64,000 nucleotides of DNA from positions 1,116,001 through 1,180,000 of the forward strand of contig NZ_CP098252.1 of the NCBI RefSeq assembly GCF_027116575.1, written 5' to 3'. This DNA is from Oxalobacter aliiformigenes. GTDB lineage: Bacteria; Pseudomonadota; Gammaproteobacteria; Burkholderiales; Burkholderiaceae_D. Within the stretch, counting starts at the first letter, position 1. Each line of letters opens with the position of its first letter. The position numbers and the translations under genes were made by a program. The notes below the pieces were generated by a model. It ran no database searches. It was not told where the DNA came from and saw only the letters and a list, made by a program, of their open reading frames with translations. Positions 8,936 through 17,989 of the stretch are shown piece by piece.

Positions 8936-11551
8936 ATGTACGAAACAGAAAAGCATCTGAAGAAAAAAGGGAAACAGGCGGGCCTGTTCAGGCTGTCGGC
9001 TGTCGCGGCGGCACTGGTGATGGTGTTGCCGTGTTTGCCGTCGTCGGCGGCAACCACAGGGACGTTATGGAATAGCGATAATGTACCGCAAGTGCCATCG
9101 GAAACGGTCAGTTTCACCGGGAGCCAGCTTTCCGGCGACTATATGGGTGTTGCTGCCGCCGGTTCTGCATCAGGTTCATTGCAAAATCTCGTTCTGGATA
9201 TCCAGGCAGTCGGGCCCAAAGACGGTACGAGTCAGGATAAGCAGATTTATGGGGTGGAGGTTCAGGGGGGAAATCCCGATTTTTCAGGAGATTTGCTCAA
9301 AATCGGTATCACGACGGATTTTGTGGGAAGCGGAAACAATCAGGCGACGGCATTTGATTTTTACAGTACCGGCAGTGCCTCGATTTCGGCGAAAGAGGTG
9401 GATCTTTCCGTCACTTCGACAGCTTCAAACGGAAAATCGGTATATGGCATAGGTATGGGCGGAGGCGGTACGCTGAATGTGACAAGCGATGTGGTCAATA
9501 TCCGGCTTGAATCGGCGACGGAACGGCCGCAGGGCAATTACAGTGAAGCCATCGGTATCGATGTCTGGGGTGGAAAACTGGTGACAGCCGATTCAACCGT
9601 GCTGAATATCGATGTGGTGTCACATGGCACCGTATCTCCGGGCAGCGACAACAGCAAGGACGGCGCAACGTCCGTTTACGGCATCAAATTCGAAGGCGGG
9701 CAGGGCGAGCTCAATGGGGTGGCCAATATCGACGTTTCCGCCGTGGGCGGCAATGCGTCGGGTGTGGAAGTCACCAATTATTTCTACAATACATCACTGG
9801 GAGAGAACAGCCATGACAGTGCGGCAACTGTCGGCAATCTGAATGTGACCGCTTCCAGTACGACAGGAAGGGCGGCCGGTATCAATACCGTGCTGGAAAA
9901 AGCGGACGATAAAAACGTTATTCTGGAAGTGACCGGCGATAGCGTGCTGCATGCAACGACTGAAACCGGTACGGCATACGGGGTGAATCTTGACGGGGCA
10001 ACCACCATCGATGTAACCGGCAATCTCACGGCAACCGCGACAGCGAGCGGAGAAGGCGGACAGGCATGGTCGGTCCATACCGATGCAGGTACCCTGAATC
10101 TGGCCGGACGAACCAATACCCTGAACGGGGATGCACGTGTCGTCAATGCGGGAACACTGAATCTGGGCAGTTCGTCAGGAAATTCACAGACCAATATGAA
10201 CGGGAATGTGAGCGCCGACAGTACCTCATCGATTGGTCTGACCAATGCAACCCTGAATCTTGCTGCCGGAAAAACCGTCAATGTCGATGGAAGGGTCAAC
10301 AGCAACAACGGTACTATCGCCATTAATGGTGCAGCGTCCGAAAAAACGGTAAATATCGCCACTCTCGACAATACAGGTTCCACTACTTTCCGGACCAGTT
10401 CCGCAACAGCCGGCCAGATTGCCGTCGGTACCCTGAACAATATCGGAACCGTCAACCTGAATCTGGACAGCACCGCAGCCAATGACCTGACCGGAAAAAC
10501 CGCTGCAGAAGTCGCACAGAATGCAGCCAACGTGCTGGCGGTCACGACCAGAAACGGCGATGGCCAGTATAACGTCGCTGTAGCCGAAAGCAGTGGCGTG
10601 ACAGGCGCCATCACAGCGAAAACGGATGAAAACGGCAATATCATCACCTCAAGCGTCGCCGAGAAAACAAACACAGTCATGTCATCCCTGATGAACATCT
10701 CGGCCAACAACTTTCTGGTATTCCGTTCCCAGATGAACGATCTGGACAAGCGCATGGGCGATTTGCGCACCCTGCCGCAAGCCGATGGTATCTGGGCCAG
10801 AGCCATTGCCGGGCAGAGCGAATACAAGCAGATACACAACACCTACCAGACCCTGCAAATCGGAGCCGACAAACGCATCGGCAACCTCCTGGTCGGTGCG
10901 ACAGCCAGCTATACGGATGGAGACGGTACCCTGAACAACGGTTCGTCCGACGACAAGAACTATACATTCGGTTTTTATGGCAGCTGGCTGGGCGATGATG
11001 GCCAGTTCGTCGATGTCATCGTCAAACGCCATCGTCTCGAAAGCGAGTACGATCTGGCTTACACCAGTGGCGACCGGGCAAAAGGCTCAATGGATACCTC
11101 CGGGACATCGCTGTCCGTCGAATACGGATGGAGACTTGGCATCGCCGATACCGATTTCTACATCGAACCGCAGGCTGAATTCATGTATGGACACCTCAAC
11201 AGCGTGGGTTATACCACCAGTAACGGAGTCAGAATCAGTCAGGACGCCATCAAAACCGCTGTCGGCAGACTGGGAATCGCGGCGGGCTGGGTATCTCCGG
11301 ACAAAACCGGTTCCGCCTACATCAAGGCATCCGTCCTGAACGACTGGGATGGAGATGCCAAAATCAGTGCCACAAAAGGTCGCACGGTGACCTTGCATGA
11401 AGACATGGGAGGAACCTGGGGAGAATTCGCACTGGGCGGCACCTGGAACATCAACAAGAACCTGGCGGCCTACGGAGAAGTGGAAACCACAGCAGGCAAC
11501 CCGGTCAGAACCACCTATCAGGTCAGTGGAGGTATCCGCTACAGCTTCTGA
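8936..11551 (+). CDS. classical (type Va) autotransporter 2
   Basis: An 871-residue autotransporter with a signal peptide (core about residues 20-37, ending SSAATTG), a Gly/Asn/Thr-rich repetitive passenger up to about residue 585, and a beta-domain from about 590 (MNDLDKRMGDLRTLPQADG) to the terminal SGGIRYSF. The start is the ATG at 8936 behind GAGGAAGAG. The translocator is very close to that of autotransporter 4, and the last 50 residues are almost identical (GGTWGEFALGGTWNINKN), whereas the passengers differ. A terminator follows directly, so it is monocistronic. Confidence 0.94.
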   Translation: MYETEKHLKKKGKQAGLFRLSAVAAALVMVLPCLPSSAATTGTLWNSDNVPQVPSETVSFTGSQLSGDYMGVAAAGSASGSLQNLVLDIQAVGPKDGTSQDKQIYGVEVQGGNPDFSGDLLKIGITTDFVGSGNNQATAFDFYSTGSASISAKEVDLSVTSTASNGKSVYGIGMGGGGTLNVTSDVVNIRLESATERPQGNYSEAIGIDVWGGKLVTADSTVLNIDVVSHGTVSPGSDNSKDGATSVYGIKFEGGQGELNGVANIDVSAVGGNASGVEVTNYFYNTSLGENSHDSAATVGNLNVTASSTTGRAAGINTVLEKADDKNVILEVTGDSVLHATTETGTAYGVNLDGATTIDVTGNLTATATASGEGGQAWSVHTDAGTLNLAGRTNTLNGDARVVNAGTLNLGSSSGNSQTNMNGNVSADSTSSIGLTNATLNLAAGKTVNVDGRVNSNNGTIAINGAASEKTVNIATLDNTGSTTFRTSSATAGQIAVGTLNNIGTVNLNLDSTAANDLTGKTAAEVAQNAANVLAVTTRNGDGQYNVAVAESSGVTGAITAKTDENGNIITSSVAEKTNTVMSSLMNISANNFLVFRSQMNDLDKRMGDLRTLPQADGIWARAIAGQSEYKQIHNTYQTLQIGADKRIGNLLVGATASYTDGDGTLNNGSSDDKNYTFGFYGSWLGDDGQFVDVIVKRHRLESEYDLAYTSGDRAKGSMDTSGTSLSVEYGWRLGIADTDFYIEPQAEFMYGHLNSVGYTTSNGVRISQDAIKTAVGRLGIAAGWVSPDKTGSAYIKASVLNDWDGDAKISATKGRTVTLHEDMGGTWGEFALGGTWNINKNLAAYGEVETTAGNPVRTTYQVSGGIRYSF

Positions 11552-11613
11552 ATGGAAAAGCCGTTTTCAGCCTGACGAAGAAAAAGGCGGAAATACGGAA
11601 ACTTTCCCTTTTG

Positions 11614-11645
11614 CCCCGCTTCCTGAAGGGAGGCGGGGTTTTTTG
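11614..11645 (+). terminator. rho-independent terminator after autotransporter 2
   Basis: CCCCGC, a TTCCTGAAGGGA loop region, and GCGGGG make a strong GC hairpin directly followed by a run of T residues, 62 bases after the autotransporter stop codon. Confidence 0.85.
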
Positions 11646-12208
11646 TGCCCGGGCGAACGGGAGACGGGGGCCGGGTGGCCGGAAGGGAGAGGGGAAAGTG
11701 CGGCGAGATACCGTTACAAATCGCTTTTCCCGGGCGGTTGCGCCGGAAGATACCGGGGTGGGGAATGGTTTGTGTGCGCTTTCCTGTCCATTCTCCGGAA
11801 CCGGTCACGGGGTGTTGTGCCGTTTGGAAGGGGCGGGACCCGTAGCACGGATGCCGGATTTGCGGGGGCGGTTTTTTTCGTGTGGCGTATCCGGGTTGGC
11901 GGGACGTTGAAGGCGGCGGGAAATGGCGGATGGATGTGGCTCGTGTGTCTGCCGGTTTACCCTGTTGCAGCGGCTTCTCGGGCCGATATGCCTGGCTGGC
12001 ATGAGGGGGCAAGGTATCCGGACGGCTGCGGGTGTCGCGGGTGAAAACGGAGACAGGGCGCTATAGCGGGAAAAAAGGCGTGTGGCGGAATGTTTTTGCC
12101 GGACCTGAATGAGGATAGCGGGCTGGTAAACGGTACGGCGAAAGAAGACAGGGCCTTTTGTGTACAAAGGGCATAAGGTGGCCGTCTGGCCGGGGGCGGG
12201 AATGGCGG
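11646..12208. other. gene-free stretch
   Basis: No reading frame resembles a known protein or has a convincing start in these roughly 560 bases between the terminator and two small minus-strand genes. Confidence 0.5.
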
Positions 12209-12460
12209 TTACGGTTCGTTTTTTTCCCTGACAAAGGCTCCCAGACGCTGGATGCGCTGCGGCGGCACGTCGTATCTTTCCATCAGTTCCTCGAGATTGT
12301 TGCCTTCCTCGGCGATGAAGTGACGGTTGCTGTTCGGTTTGGGAACCCAGACGATGTAGCGTCCGACGACGGCGTGTACGGTGTGGAATTCCATCGTACA
12401 GTTTTTGCCCAGATCGGTGATGTAAGCCTTGTTTTTGACGAGTTTGTCCCAGTCATCCAT
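12209..12460 (-). CDS. small hypothetical protein
   Basis: An 83-residue protein (begins MDDWDKLVKNKAYITDLGKN), not recognised. It looks like a soluble alpha/beta fold without signal peptide or membrane segment; the stretch AVVGRYIVWVPKPNSNRHF could form paired strands. It starts 6 bases after the stop of the next small gene on the same strand, so the two are almost certainly co-transcribed, although its own ribosome binding site is weak and translational coupling is likely. The position at the edge of a prophage remnant suggests a phage accessory gene, but that is inference. Confidence 0.7.
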   Translation of the reverse strand: MDDWDKLVKNKAYITDLGKNCTMEFHTVHAVVGRYIVWVPKPNSNRHFIAEEGNNLEELMERYDVPPQRIQRLGAFVREKNEP

Positions 12461-12466
12461 GTGAAA

Positions 12467-12724
12467 TCAGTCCATCGGGTCGGTGTTTTCGGGGGGATGA
12501 TCCTGCTTTTTCGGCGAATACAGGTGTTCGAGGCACGCTTCGGCACATTCATCGAAAAGCCGGTTCACGGCAGCGAGGCATTCGCATTCTTCGGGGGTCA
12601 GCCCCCGCCGGGCCTCGACGGCCAGATCGAATACCAGTCCGATGACCTTGCGGGCATCGACGACCAGCGCCAGATGATCGACATTCAGTGTTTTGGATAG
12701 GGGAAAGGTTTCCTGATTGGTCAT
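12467..12724 (-). CDS. small helical hypothetical protein
   Basis: An 85-residue, mostly helical acidic protein (begins MTNQETFPLSKTLNVDHLAL), with no recognised domain. The start at 12724 has a GGGAGCG ribosome binding site. Two of its three Cys residues lie close together in the ECECLAA stretch. It leads a two-gene minus-strand unit with the 83-residue protein, pointing away from the phage repressor. Function unknown; possibly a phage accessory protein. Confidence 0.7.
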   Translation of the reverse strand: MTNQETFPLSKTLNVDHLALVVDARKVIGLVFDLAVEARRGLTPEECECLAAVNRLFDECAEACLEHLYSPKKQDHPPENTDPMD

Positions 12725-12872
12725 GTTCGCTCCCGTTTACAGTGACCCTGAACAAACAGGGTCGGGCGGGAGCTCGTAACCGTCGTAACCATCGGCAGGC
12801 GTATTTCTCCGGGAAGGAGTCTTGTATTAGCCTACTCCCGCCCGTTTGCGGACGAGCGGATACATCCGATTT

Positions 12873-12957
12873 GCATCGGACGGGTTACAGGTGATTACGA
12901 GCACCTGCGGCTACTGTACCGTGCCTGCTGTCTGAATGCAAGTTCATAAGCGGCAAG
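12873..12957. repeat. diverged repeat, copy A
   Basis: About 80 bp that align with 13617-13694 through shared blocks in the same order: CGGGTTAC, then YTACTGTAC, then TGTMTGAATGCAA. The copies are only moderately similar and flank the 7-bp repeat array. The open frame on the minus strand ending at 12895 falls in this copy, and the matching frame in copy B ends with a similar RYS-type tail, so both may be remnants of one small gene. Confidence 0.4.
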
Positions 12958-13311
12958 GTGCATCAAGTGTTGCGACAGTCGGCTCGCTTGTACCCGAAAA
13001 AAGCGGAAAGGACCGGACAGACCGGTCTTTTGAACCGGGCGAAAGGAGCGGGACGGAAAAGGCGGGAAAACGGGAAGTGAGGGGGGCGCGGTCTTTTTTT
13101 GCGGAAGAGAGACTGTCGCCCGATACACCGCCAGTCGGGACGGTCAGGGATTTTCCGGATGTGTTCGGGGTTTCACCGGAAAAAGACACGATTTTTCACG
13201 ACAGGATCGGTACACCTGTTGCGATCGGCAAACGGCTGTTTGTCGCGTTTCCATCCGCGGTTGGCCGCTGTTTCGGGAGAGTCCGGTATGAACGAGCGGA
13301 TGGAAACCGCG

Positions 13312-13535
13312 AGCGTGAAGCGTGAAGCGTGAAGCAGGAAGCGTGAAGCGTGAAGCGTGAAGCAGGAAGCAGGAAGCAGGAAGCAGGAAGCAGGAAGCAG
13401 GAAGCAGGAAGCAGGAAGCAGGAAGCAGGAAGCAGGAAGCAGGAAGCAGGAAGCAGGAAGCAGGAAGCAGGAAGCAGGAAGCAGGAAGCAGGAAGCAGGA
13501 AGCAGGAAGCAGGAAGCAGGAGACAGGAAGCAGCA
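13312..13535. repeat. 7-bp tandem repeat array (about 31 units)
   Basis: A continuous array of a 7-base unit. It begins with AGCGTGA three times, AGCAGGA once and AGCGTGA three times, continues as 23 consecutive AGCAGGA units (13361-13521), and ends in two imperfect units. Because 7 is not a multiple of 3, all forward frames stay open and encode a repeating Arg-Lys-Gln-Glu-Ala-Gly-Ser peptide; this is a consequence of the repeat and not evidence of a gene. Copy number should be highly variable by slippage. Confidence 0.95.
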
Positions 13536-13616
13536 AAACCGCCATCTGACCAGCGAATTTTTTGTAAAAATCCGCTTTGCCCGGTCAGATAAAACGGGGA
13601 GTCTTTGACGCAATAC

Positions 13617-13694
13617 TCCGAACGGGTTACGAGGTGTCACGACCACCGTTTGTTACTGTACAACAACATGATGTATGAATGCAATAAACTGGCA
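13617..13694. repeat. diverged repeat, copy B
   Basis: Partner of 12873-12957, with the same ordered blocks (CGGGTTAC, TTACTGTAC, TGTATGAATGCAA). Together the copies bracket the tandem array. From here to 13994 I see no gene. Confidence 0.4.
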
Positions 13695-13994
13695 GTTTAA
13701 ACTTTTCCAGATAAAACATGGTTTTGGGCCGTATTGTGTCCATTTTTCAGGTGTTAGCCGGGTAAGGTTTGTTTCCGGTTCGGGGATGGTTTGAAAAGGG
13801 GCCGTGGCCTTTCAGGCCAGCGAACATGCCTGCCGGCGCCAAAAAAGGGTGACGGGATGCCGCAAACGGATCGGGGAAGGAAAACGGGTCTTTAACGGAT
13901 CGTGCAGACCATGAAAGGTTTTCGTGATGTGCGCGATCCGGTGTGGTTCTCCGTTATTGCCATGTGTCCGGAATAGAAAGCGGGTATGGGTGTT

Positions 13995-14732
13995 TCAGAG
14001 GTCTTCTGCCGTCCATTTTCCGATGACGACGCCGCAGATGGTGGCGTTGGTGCTGACATGCATGATCCGGGTGGGCCATGAGGGGTTCAAGGCCATCAGC
14101 ATCCTTTCCCCGTTGGGTTCGATCAGAAGCTGCTTGAATGTGGCGGTGTGGTCATCGTCCAGTCTGACGACGACCATGCTGCCGTTGCGCGCTTCGCGGC
14201 AGGGATCGACGGCGATGTAATCCCCGTCGTTGTAGGAGCGTTCGCCGCCCGGGTTGTACATGCTTTTTCCGACGACGCGGAGTATGAAGGCGTTCTTGCT
14301 GTGTTTGAAAGGGCAGGGAATCCATTCTTCCGCGTCGCCCGGTGCGAAATTGTCGATCGTTTCCGACCAGTTGCCGGCCCGTACCCAGGAGATCAGGGGC
14401 AGCATGCCGACCTTGTCGGGCGGGGGACCGACGTATCCCGGCTTGAGACCCGCCGCGGCGGGGACGGAGGACGGCGACGGGCTGTCCATATCGAGACGGA
14501 CGCCGTGGACGGATTCTTCCCCGTAAAGAAAACCGACCGGAACGTCGAACGCGTCGGCGATCGCCCGGAGGTTTTCCGCGGTGGCGTTGACTTCGCCACG
14601 CCGTATCCGGCCGATGGTGGTCTGGCCAATGCCGGTTTTGTTGGCCAGTTTCATCTGGGTGCCGAGGTGGGGGTTCTGCTTCATGAGCAGGTCGAGCTGT
14701 TCGGCGACGATTTCCTTGGATTTTCTTTTCAT
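13995..14732 (-). CDS. prophage repressor: HTH plus S24 peptidase (CI/LexA-like)
   Basis: A 245-residue repressor. An XRE-type helix-turn-helix occupies residues 8-65 (KTGIGQTTIGRIRRGEVNAT). A linker follows and then an S24 self-cleaving domain. The Ala119-Gly120 cleavage bond is in SWVRAGNW, the nucleophile Ser157 in VVGKSMYNPG, and the general base Lys200 in HTATFKQL. It would bind operators between itself and the divergent replication genes and be cleaved with RecA during the SOS response, inducing the element. The catalytic set is complete, so it looks functional although the neighbouring prophage is incomplete. Confidence 0.92.
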   Translation of the reverse strand: MKRKSKEIVAEQLDLLMKQNPHLGTQMKLANKTGIGQTTIGRIRRGEVNATAENLRAIADAFDVPVGFLYGEESVHGVRLDMDSPSPSSVPAAAGLKPGYVGPPPDKVGMLPLISWVRAGNWSETIDNFAPGDAEEWIPCPFKHSKNAFILRVVGKSMYNPGGERSYNDGDYIAVDPCREARNGSMVVVRLDDDHTATFKQLLIEPNGERMLMALNPSWPTRIMHVSTNATICGVVIGKWTAEDL

Positions 14733-14782
14733 AACCTTCGTCTGTTTCCAGTAATGATGTCGAAATGCAGACCTTGTCCGGC

Positions 14783-14824
14783 TTGATTTTTGGGCCTTAT
14801 GTGGTCTATTATAGCAGATAGCAC
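14783..14824 (+). promoter_or_regulatory. candidate early promoter with overlapping operator
   Basis: TTGATT at 14783-14788 and TATTAT at 14807-14812, 18 bases apart, make a plausible sigma-70 promoter reading towards the replication genes. The -10 lies inside an imperfect palindrome (14801-14824, ends GTG and CAC) that could be a repressor operator. This is judged by eye only. Confidence 0.35.
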
Positions 14825-15218
14825 GAGTTTGATGCTTTTCGGGGATGACGTGTTGTTTTCCGTGTGAGGCGTTTCTCCTGAAAATAGTTGTTAAAACAAT
14901 ATATTATGCCGTTTTTTGTCCGGACTCCCCTGTTCTTGCCGTGGGTGTTTTCCGCCATTTGAACCGGAAAAAACAGGGGGCGTCATGAAAAATATCAGGA
15001 ACAGGACGGTTTTTGCAGACCTGATATGGTTCGTGTTGGTTTCGTTTTGGACCGGAAAGCGGTTTTTTCGAATGCAAAAGGTTGCCTATGATTCTGTCCG
15101 ATTTTTGTCTGCCGGATGCACTCCTGCCGTATGGGGTTTGGGTATCCGTTTCCGGAAGGTTTTTTCCGGCCGGCCGGTTTTTTTCGCGGGATGCATTTTT
15201 CATGAGGGAGCGGGCCTG
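14825..15218. other. leader of the phage early operon, no clear gene
   Basis: The frame of the downstream gene is open back to 14916, including an ATG at 14985 with a GGGGGCG ribosome binding site. The added residues have no resemblance to the DUF1376 family, which begins at 15219, so I treat this as an untranslated leader, although a short leader peptide cannot be excluded. Confidence 0.35.
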
Positions 15219-16430
15219 ATGAATTTCTACAAACATTATATCGGGGATTACCAGCGCGATACCGGGCATCTTACGCTGACCGAGCATGGCGCCTACCGGC
15301 TGATGCTGGATGCCTATTATGCGACGGGCCGGCCGTTGCCGGGACAACGCAAGGCGCTTTATCGCCTGTTGCGTGCGGACAGCACAAGCGAGCGGCGTGC
15401 GATCGATGCGGTGGCGTCGCAGTTCTGGGAAACGACGGATGGCGGGCTGGTCAACCGGCGGGCGGCGCTCGAGATCGCCAGAGCCGAAAAACAGGCGGAG
15501 GTCAACCGCCAGATCGCGATTGTCCGCGAGGAAAGACGGCGGCAGGAACGACAACGCCGGGGGAACGGACAGACGGCGGATGGTTCCCCGCTTTTCGATA
15601 CCGGGCCGGATGGAAACGGAAGCGATGTTCTGGATGATCCTGTGCATGTTCCTGCCGAAGTGTTTGGAGTGTGCAAAGTGAATAATACGCAAGTCGTTTC
15701 CGGCTTGCAACCTGTTTCGTGCACGGATCGTGATACCGCGACAGGGTGGCCGGCGGTGGAAGACCGGTTGGATGCGGGTGTTGTTCTTCGTGAACCAAGC
15801 CATAGCCAGAACCATAACCATAGCCAGAACCAGACCGGATATGGATGCTGCATTCCTGCAACAAACGGGGAGGAAAAGGCTTCCTTTTCGCCGGACGGGG
15901 ACGGTTTTCCGGTGGAAAAGAAGGTGCCGGATGTTGTGGTTTCAGTAACGGACAGGCTGCCTGCCGGGGATGTGCCGGCGGAGAAATGTCCGGATGAGGC
16001 TGCGGGCCGGGAGACGGGAAAAAGCCCGTCTGCCGGGGCTGTCCGGGTGTCGCGTGCCAGTGCCGCGCTGGCAAAGGCGATGCGTGAGGAAGGGGTCATG
16101 GCGGCGGCGGCCGATCCCCGGGTGATGGCGCTGGCACAGCAGGGGGTGGAAGCAGGGACGGTGAAGGCGGCTTGCGCCGAGGCCCGGCGGGCACGGCCGG
16201 ATGAGCGGATCGGCCCGGGGTATGTGGTGAAGATCGTGGAACGCTGGGTTCGGGATGCCGGTTCGATCCGGGCAAGGGGGGCGATGGCGCACGGGCGGCG
16301 TTGCGTTTCCGAGGAAAGGCGTCGGGTGCTGGATGAGCTGACGGGACGGAACAACACGCTGGAGGGGATGTTTTTCGCGGTGGACGACGATGTGCCGGGG
16401 CTGGCGGGGCCGGAGGACGGCGGAAAGTGA
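15219..16430 (+). CDS. phage replication protein with DUF1376 (YdaU-like) domain
   Basis: A 403-residue protein. Residues 1-75 form the DUF1376/YdaU domain (begins MNFYKHYIGDYQRDTGHLTL) found at the head of many phage replication proteins. A basic coiled segment near 90-115 follows, then a long low-complexity middle, and a helical C-terminal part from about residue 265 (SRASAALAKAMREEGVMAAA) typical of helicase-loader-like or replication accessory proteins. The ATG at 15219 has GGGAGCGGG upstream and matches the normal family start. It stands first in the early operon and is followed by a lambda P-like protein, so the pair probably recruits the host replicative helicase. Confidence 0.82.
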   Translation: MNFYKHYIGDYQRDTGHLTLTEHGAYRLMLDAYYATGRPLPGQRKALYRLLRADSTSERRAIDAVASQFWETTDGGLVNRRAALEIARAEKQAEVNRQIAIVREERRRQERQRRGNGQTADGSPLFDTGPDGNGSDVLDDPVHVPAEVFGVCKVNNTQVVSGLQPVSCTDRDTATGWPAVEDRLDAGVVLREPSHSQNHNHSQNQTGYGCCIPATNGEEKASFSPDGDGFPVEKKVPDVVVSVTDRLPAGDVPAEKCPDEAAGRETGKSPSAGAVRVSRASAALAKAMREEGVMAAAADPRVMALAQQGVEAGTVKAACAEARRARPDERIGPGYVVKIVERWVRDAGSIRARGAMAHGRRCVSEERRRVLDELTGRNNTLEGMFFAVDDDVPGLAGPEDGGK

Positions 16431-16560
16431 AGGTGGTTTTGGTGAGGGGCACCGTTTTGCCGGTGAAGCCGACAGGGGGGCGCCCTGGATACGGCCGGGG
16501 GGATGGCGTGCGGTGTCGCCGGCTGGACGATGACGGAAATGACGGTGGAAGGAGTCGGAC

Positions 16561-17271
16561 ATGGAAGCGGATGAGTGGTATTCGGGCGGGGGTGGCCGTC
16601 CGGATGGCCGCCGGGAGGCGGGGCGGGGAAAAGGGATGTCGTTTTCCGGCGTCGAGGCGCTGTTTGCCGAATTCGAGGCGCTTTACGGTTCGCGTTTCGC
16701 GGATATGTGGCGGCATACGGATGTGGCGCGCATGAAGTCGCTGTGGGCAAGGGCGCTTTCGGGGTTTTCGGTGGGGGAAATCCGGACGGGACTGGCCGGG
16801 TGCCGCGATTTGTCCTGGCCGCCGTCGCTGCCGGAATTCATGGCGTTGTGCCGCCCCCGGCCCGATCCTGCCGTCGCGTTCGCGCAGGCGCAGGAACAGG
16901 TCAGCCGCCGTCCTTTCGGCGAGGATGTCTGGCCGGAGAAAGCGCTTTACTGGGCGGCGGTGGCGTTCGGTTTTTATGATTTGCGGTCGATGTCCTGGCC
17001 GCAGGCGAAAACCCGCTGGACCCGGATCTGGACGGAAAAGCGCGGGAGGGAGGAAACGTTGCCGCCGGTGCCGCCTTTCCGGAAGGCGCTGGTGGCGCCG
17101 GGCAAGAACGAAACGGATACGGAGACGGCCCGCCGGCATCTGGCGGATCTGAAACGGCTGGTCGGTCTGTGTCCGGGCCCGTGCGGGCGAAACGGGGAGG
17201 CGGATGTGCCGTATCCGGACAAGAGCGTATCCGGAAAGGGAGAGGCATATGTCCGGCAGATACCGGGGTGA
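16561..17271 (+). CDS. lambda replication protein P-like helicase loader
   Basis: A 236-residue protein. After a Gly/Arg-rich N-terminus, residues 25-100 read FSGVEALFAEFEALYGSRF and then MKSLWARALSGFSVGEIRTG and LPEFMALCRP. This is the pattern of the lambda P / phage replication protein P family, which loads DnaB helicase at the phage origin. The start at 16561 has GGAG nearby; an internal ATG at 16636 would remove the Gly-rich segment and fits the family equally well. The distance of 130 bases from the DUF1376 gene and the common strand suggest one operon. Confidence 0.75.
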   Translation: MEADEWYSGGGGRPDGRREAGRGKGMSFSGVEALFAEFEALYGSRFADMWRHTDVARMKSLWARALSGFSVGEIRTGLAGCRDLSWPPSLPEFMALCRPRPDPAVAFAQAQEQVSRRPFGEDVWPEKALYWAAVAFGFYDLRSMSWPQAKTRWTRIWTEKRGREETLPPVPPFRKALVAPGKNETDTETARRHLADLKRLVGLCPGPCGRNGEADVPYPDKSVSGKGEAYVRQIPG

Positions 17272-17345
17272 CGGGGGAGCAGTGCCGTTGACTGGCCAAA
17301 CCGGTCGCGAACGCAGACGGTCGGGCATGATGTGTCGGGGAGTAT

Positions 17346-17573
17346 ATGGGAGTGTATGGCGTTGATGTGCAAGTGAAAGAAGTGTCATGCCGGAAGGCCG
17401 GTGCAGGGGGATGGGGGAATGGCGGAAAAATGGGGCCGGATGTTTTCGGGGAGGATCGGGCAAAGGGGGAAATGGCAAAAGGGCGGCGCAGGTGTTGCAA
17501 GGAAGGATGCACGGTACCGTCTGTTGCAGACGGAAAGTGTGGTGATGAAAGCGGAAACGGCGCAAGCCGGTGA
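17346..17573 (+). CDS. possible small Cys-containing phage protein
   Basis: A 75-residue frame with GGGGAGT before its ATG. The C-terminal half contains RRRCCKEGCTVPSVADGKCG, reminiscent of the CxxxGCxxPxxAxGxC knuckles of small phage proteins, but the last ligands are missing. It lies in order between the P-like and HTH genes and almost touches the next frame. Coding status is uncertain. Confidence 0.35.
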   Translation: MGVYGVDVQVKEVSCRKAGAGGWGNGGKMGPDVFGEDRAKGEMAKGRRRCCKEGCTVPSVADGKCGDESGNGASR

Positions 17574-17599
17574 CTGAAAGAAAGGAAAAGGAAGAAATC

Positions 17600-17989
17600 A
17601 TGAAGAAAGCGGGGGTTTGTGCGAGACGGGTCGCCAGCCAGAGGGAGATGATCGAAAAGACGCTGGCGAAAGAACCGATGACGATTGTCGATCTGGCCAA
17701 AAGGCTGGGTCTGTCGAACGATACGATCCGCAACCGGATCGGCGAGCTGGTGGCCGACGGGCGCCGGGTGCGTGTGGTCGGCTGGAATGTGCTGGAGACG
17801 ACGATGGTGCGGGTATGGGGCCCGGGGCCGGGACGGGATGAGCCCAGACCGGTCAGGGTGCGGGTCGATGGCGTGAAACGGAACCGCAAGGCGGCCGGTG
17901 GCGCCCGGTTGCCGGTATCGGTGCCGGTCGTACGGTTCAGAAGGGAGGGGATGGACGAATGGCTGTTCAGAATCCGGGAGTTGAGATGA
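17600..17989 (+). CDS. phage HTH (winged-helix) protein
   Basis: A 129-residue basic protein. Residues 15-62 carry a winged-helix DNA-binding fold of the type that separates strands or binds promoters (MTIVDLAKRLGLSNDTIRNR, then IGELVADGRRVRVVGW). The remainder is Arg-rich. The start at 17600 is chosen for the very strong AAGGAAGAAATC ribosome binding site; an upstream in-frame ATG at 17570 is less well placed. Its stop overlaps the ATG of the RusA gene (ATGA), so translation is coupled. It could regulate late expression or act in replication; not determinable. Confidence 0.72.
   Translation: MKKAGVCARRVASQREMIEKTLAKEPMTIVDLAKRLGLSNDTIRNRIGELVADGRRVRVVGWNVLETTMVRVWGPGPGRDEPRPVRVRVDGVKRNRKAAGGARLPVSVPVVRFRREGMDEWLFRIRELR

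Noticed and set aside
13144..13646. Frames encoding repeated LPASCFL or RKQEAGS peptides
   Set aside because: They arise from the 7-bp tandem repeat, which is open in all frames; no ribosome binding site or conserved ends.
13995..14732. Idea that the phage S24 repressor controls the autotransporter operators
   Set aside because: Its own control region (14733-15218) has no TCCGCTAAT-like site, so there is no sequence support for this link.
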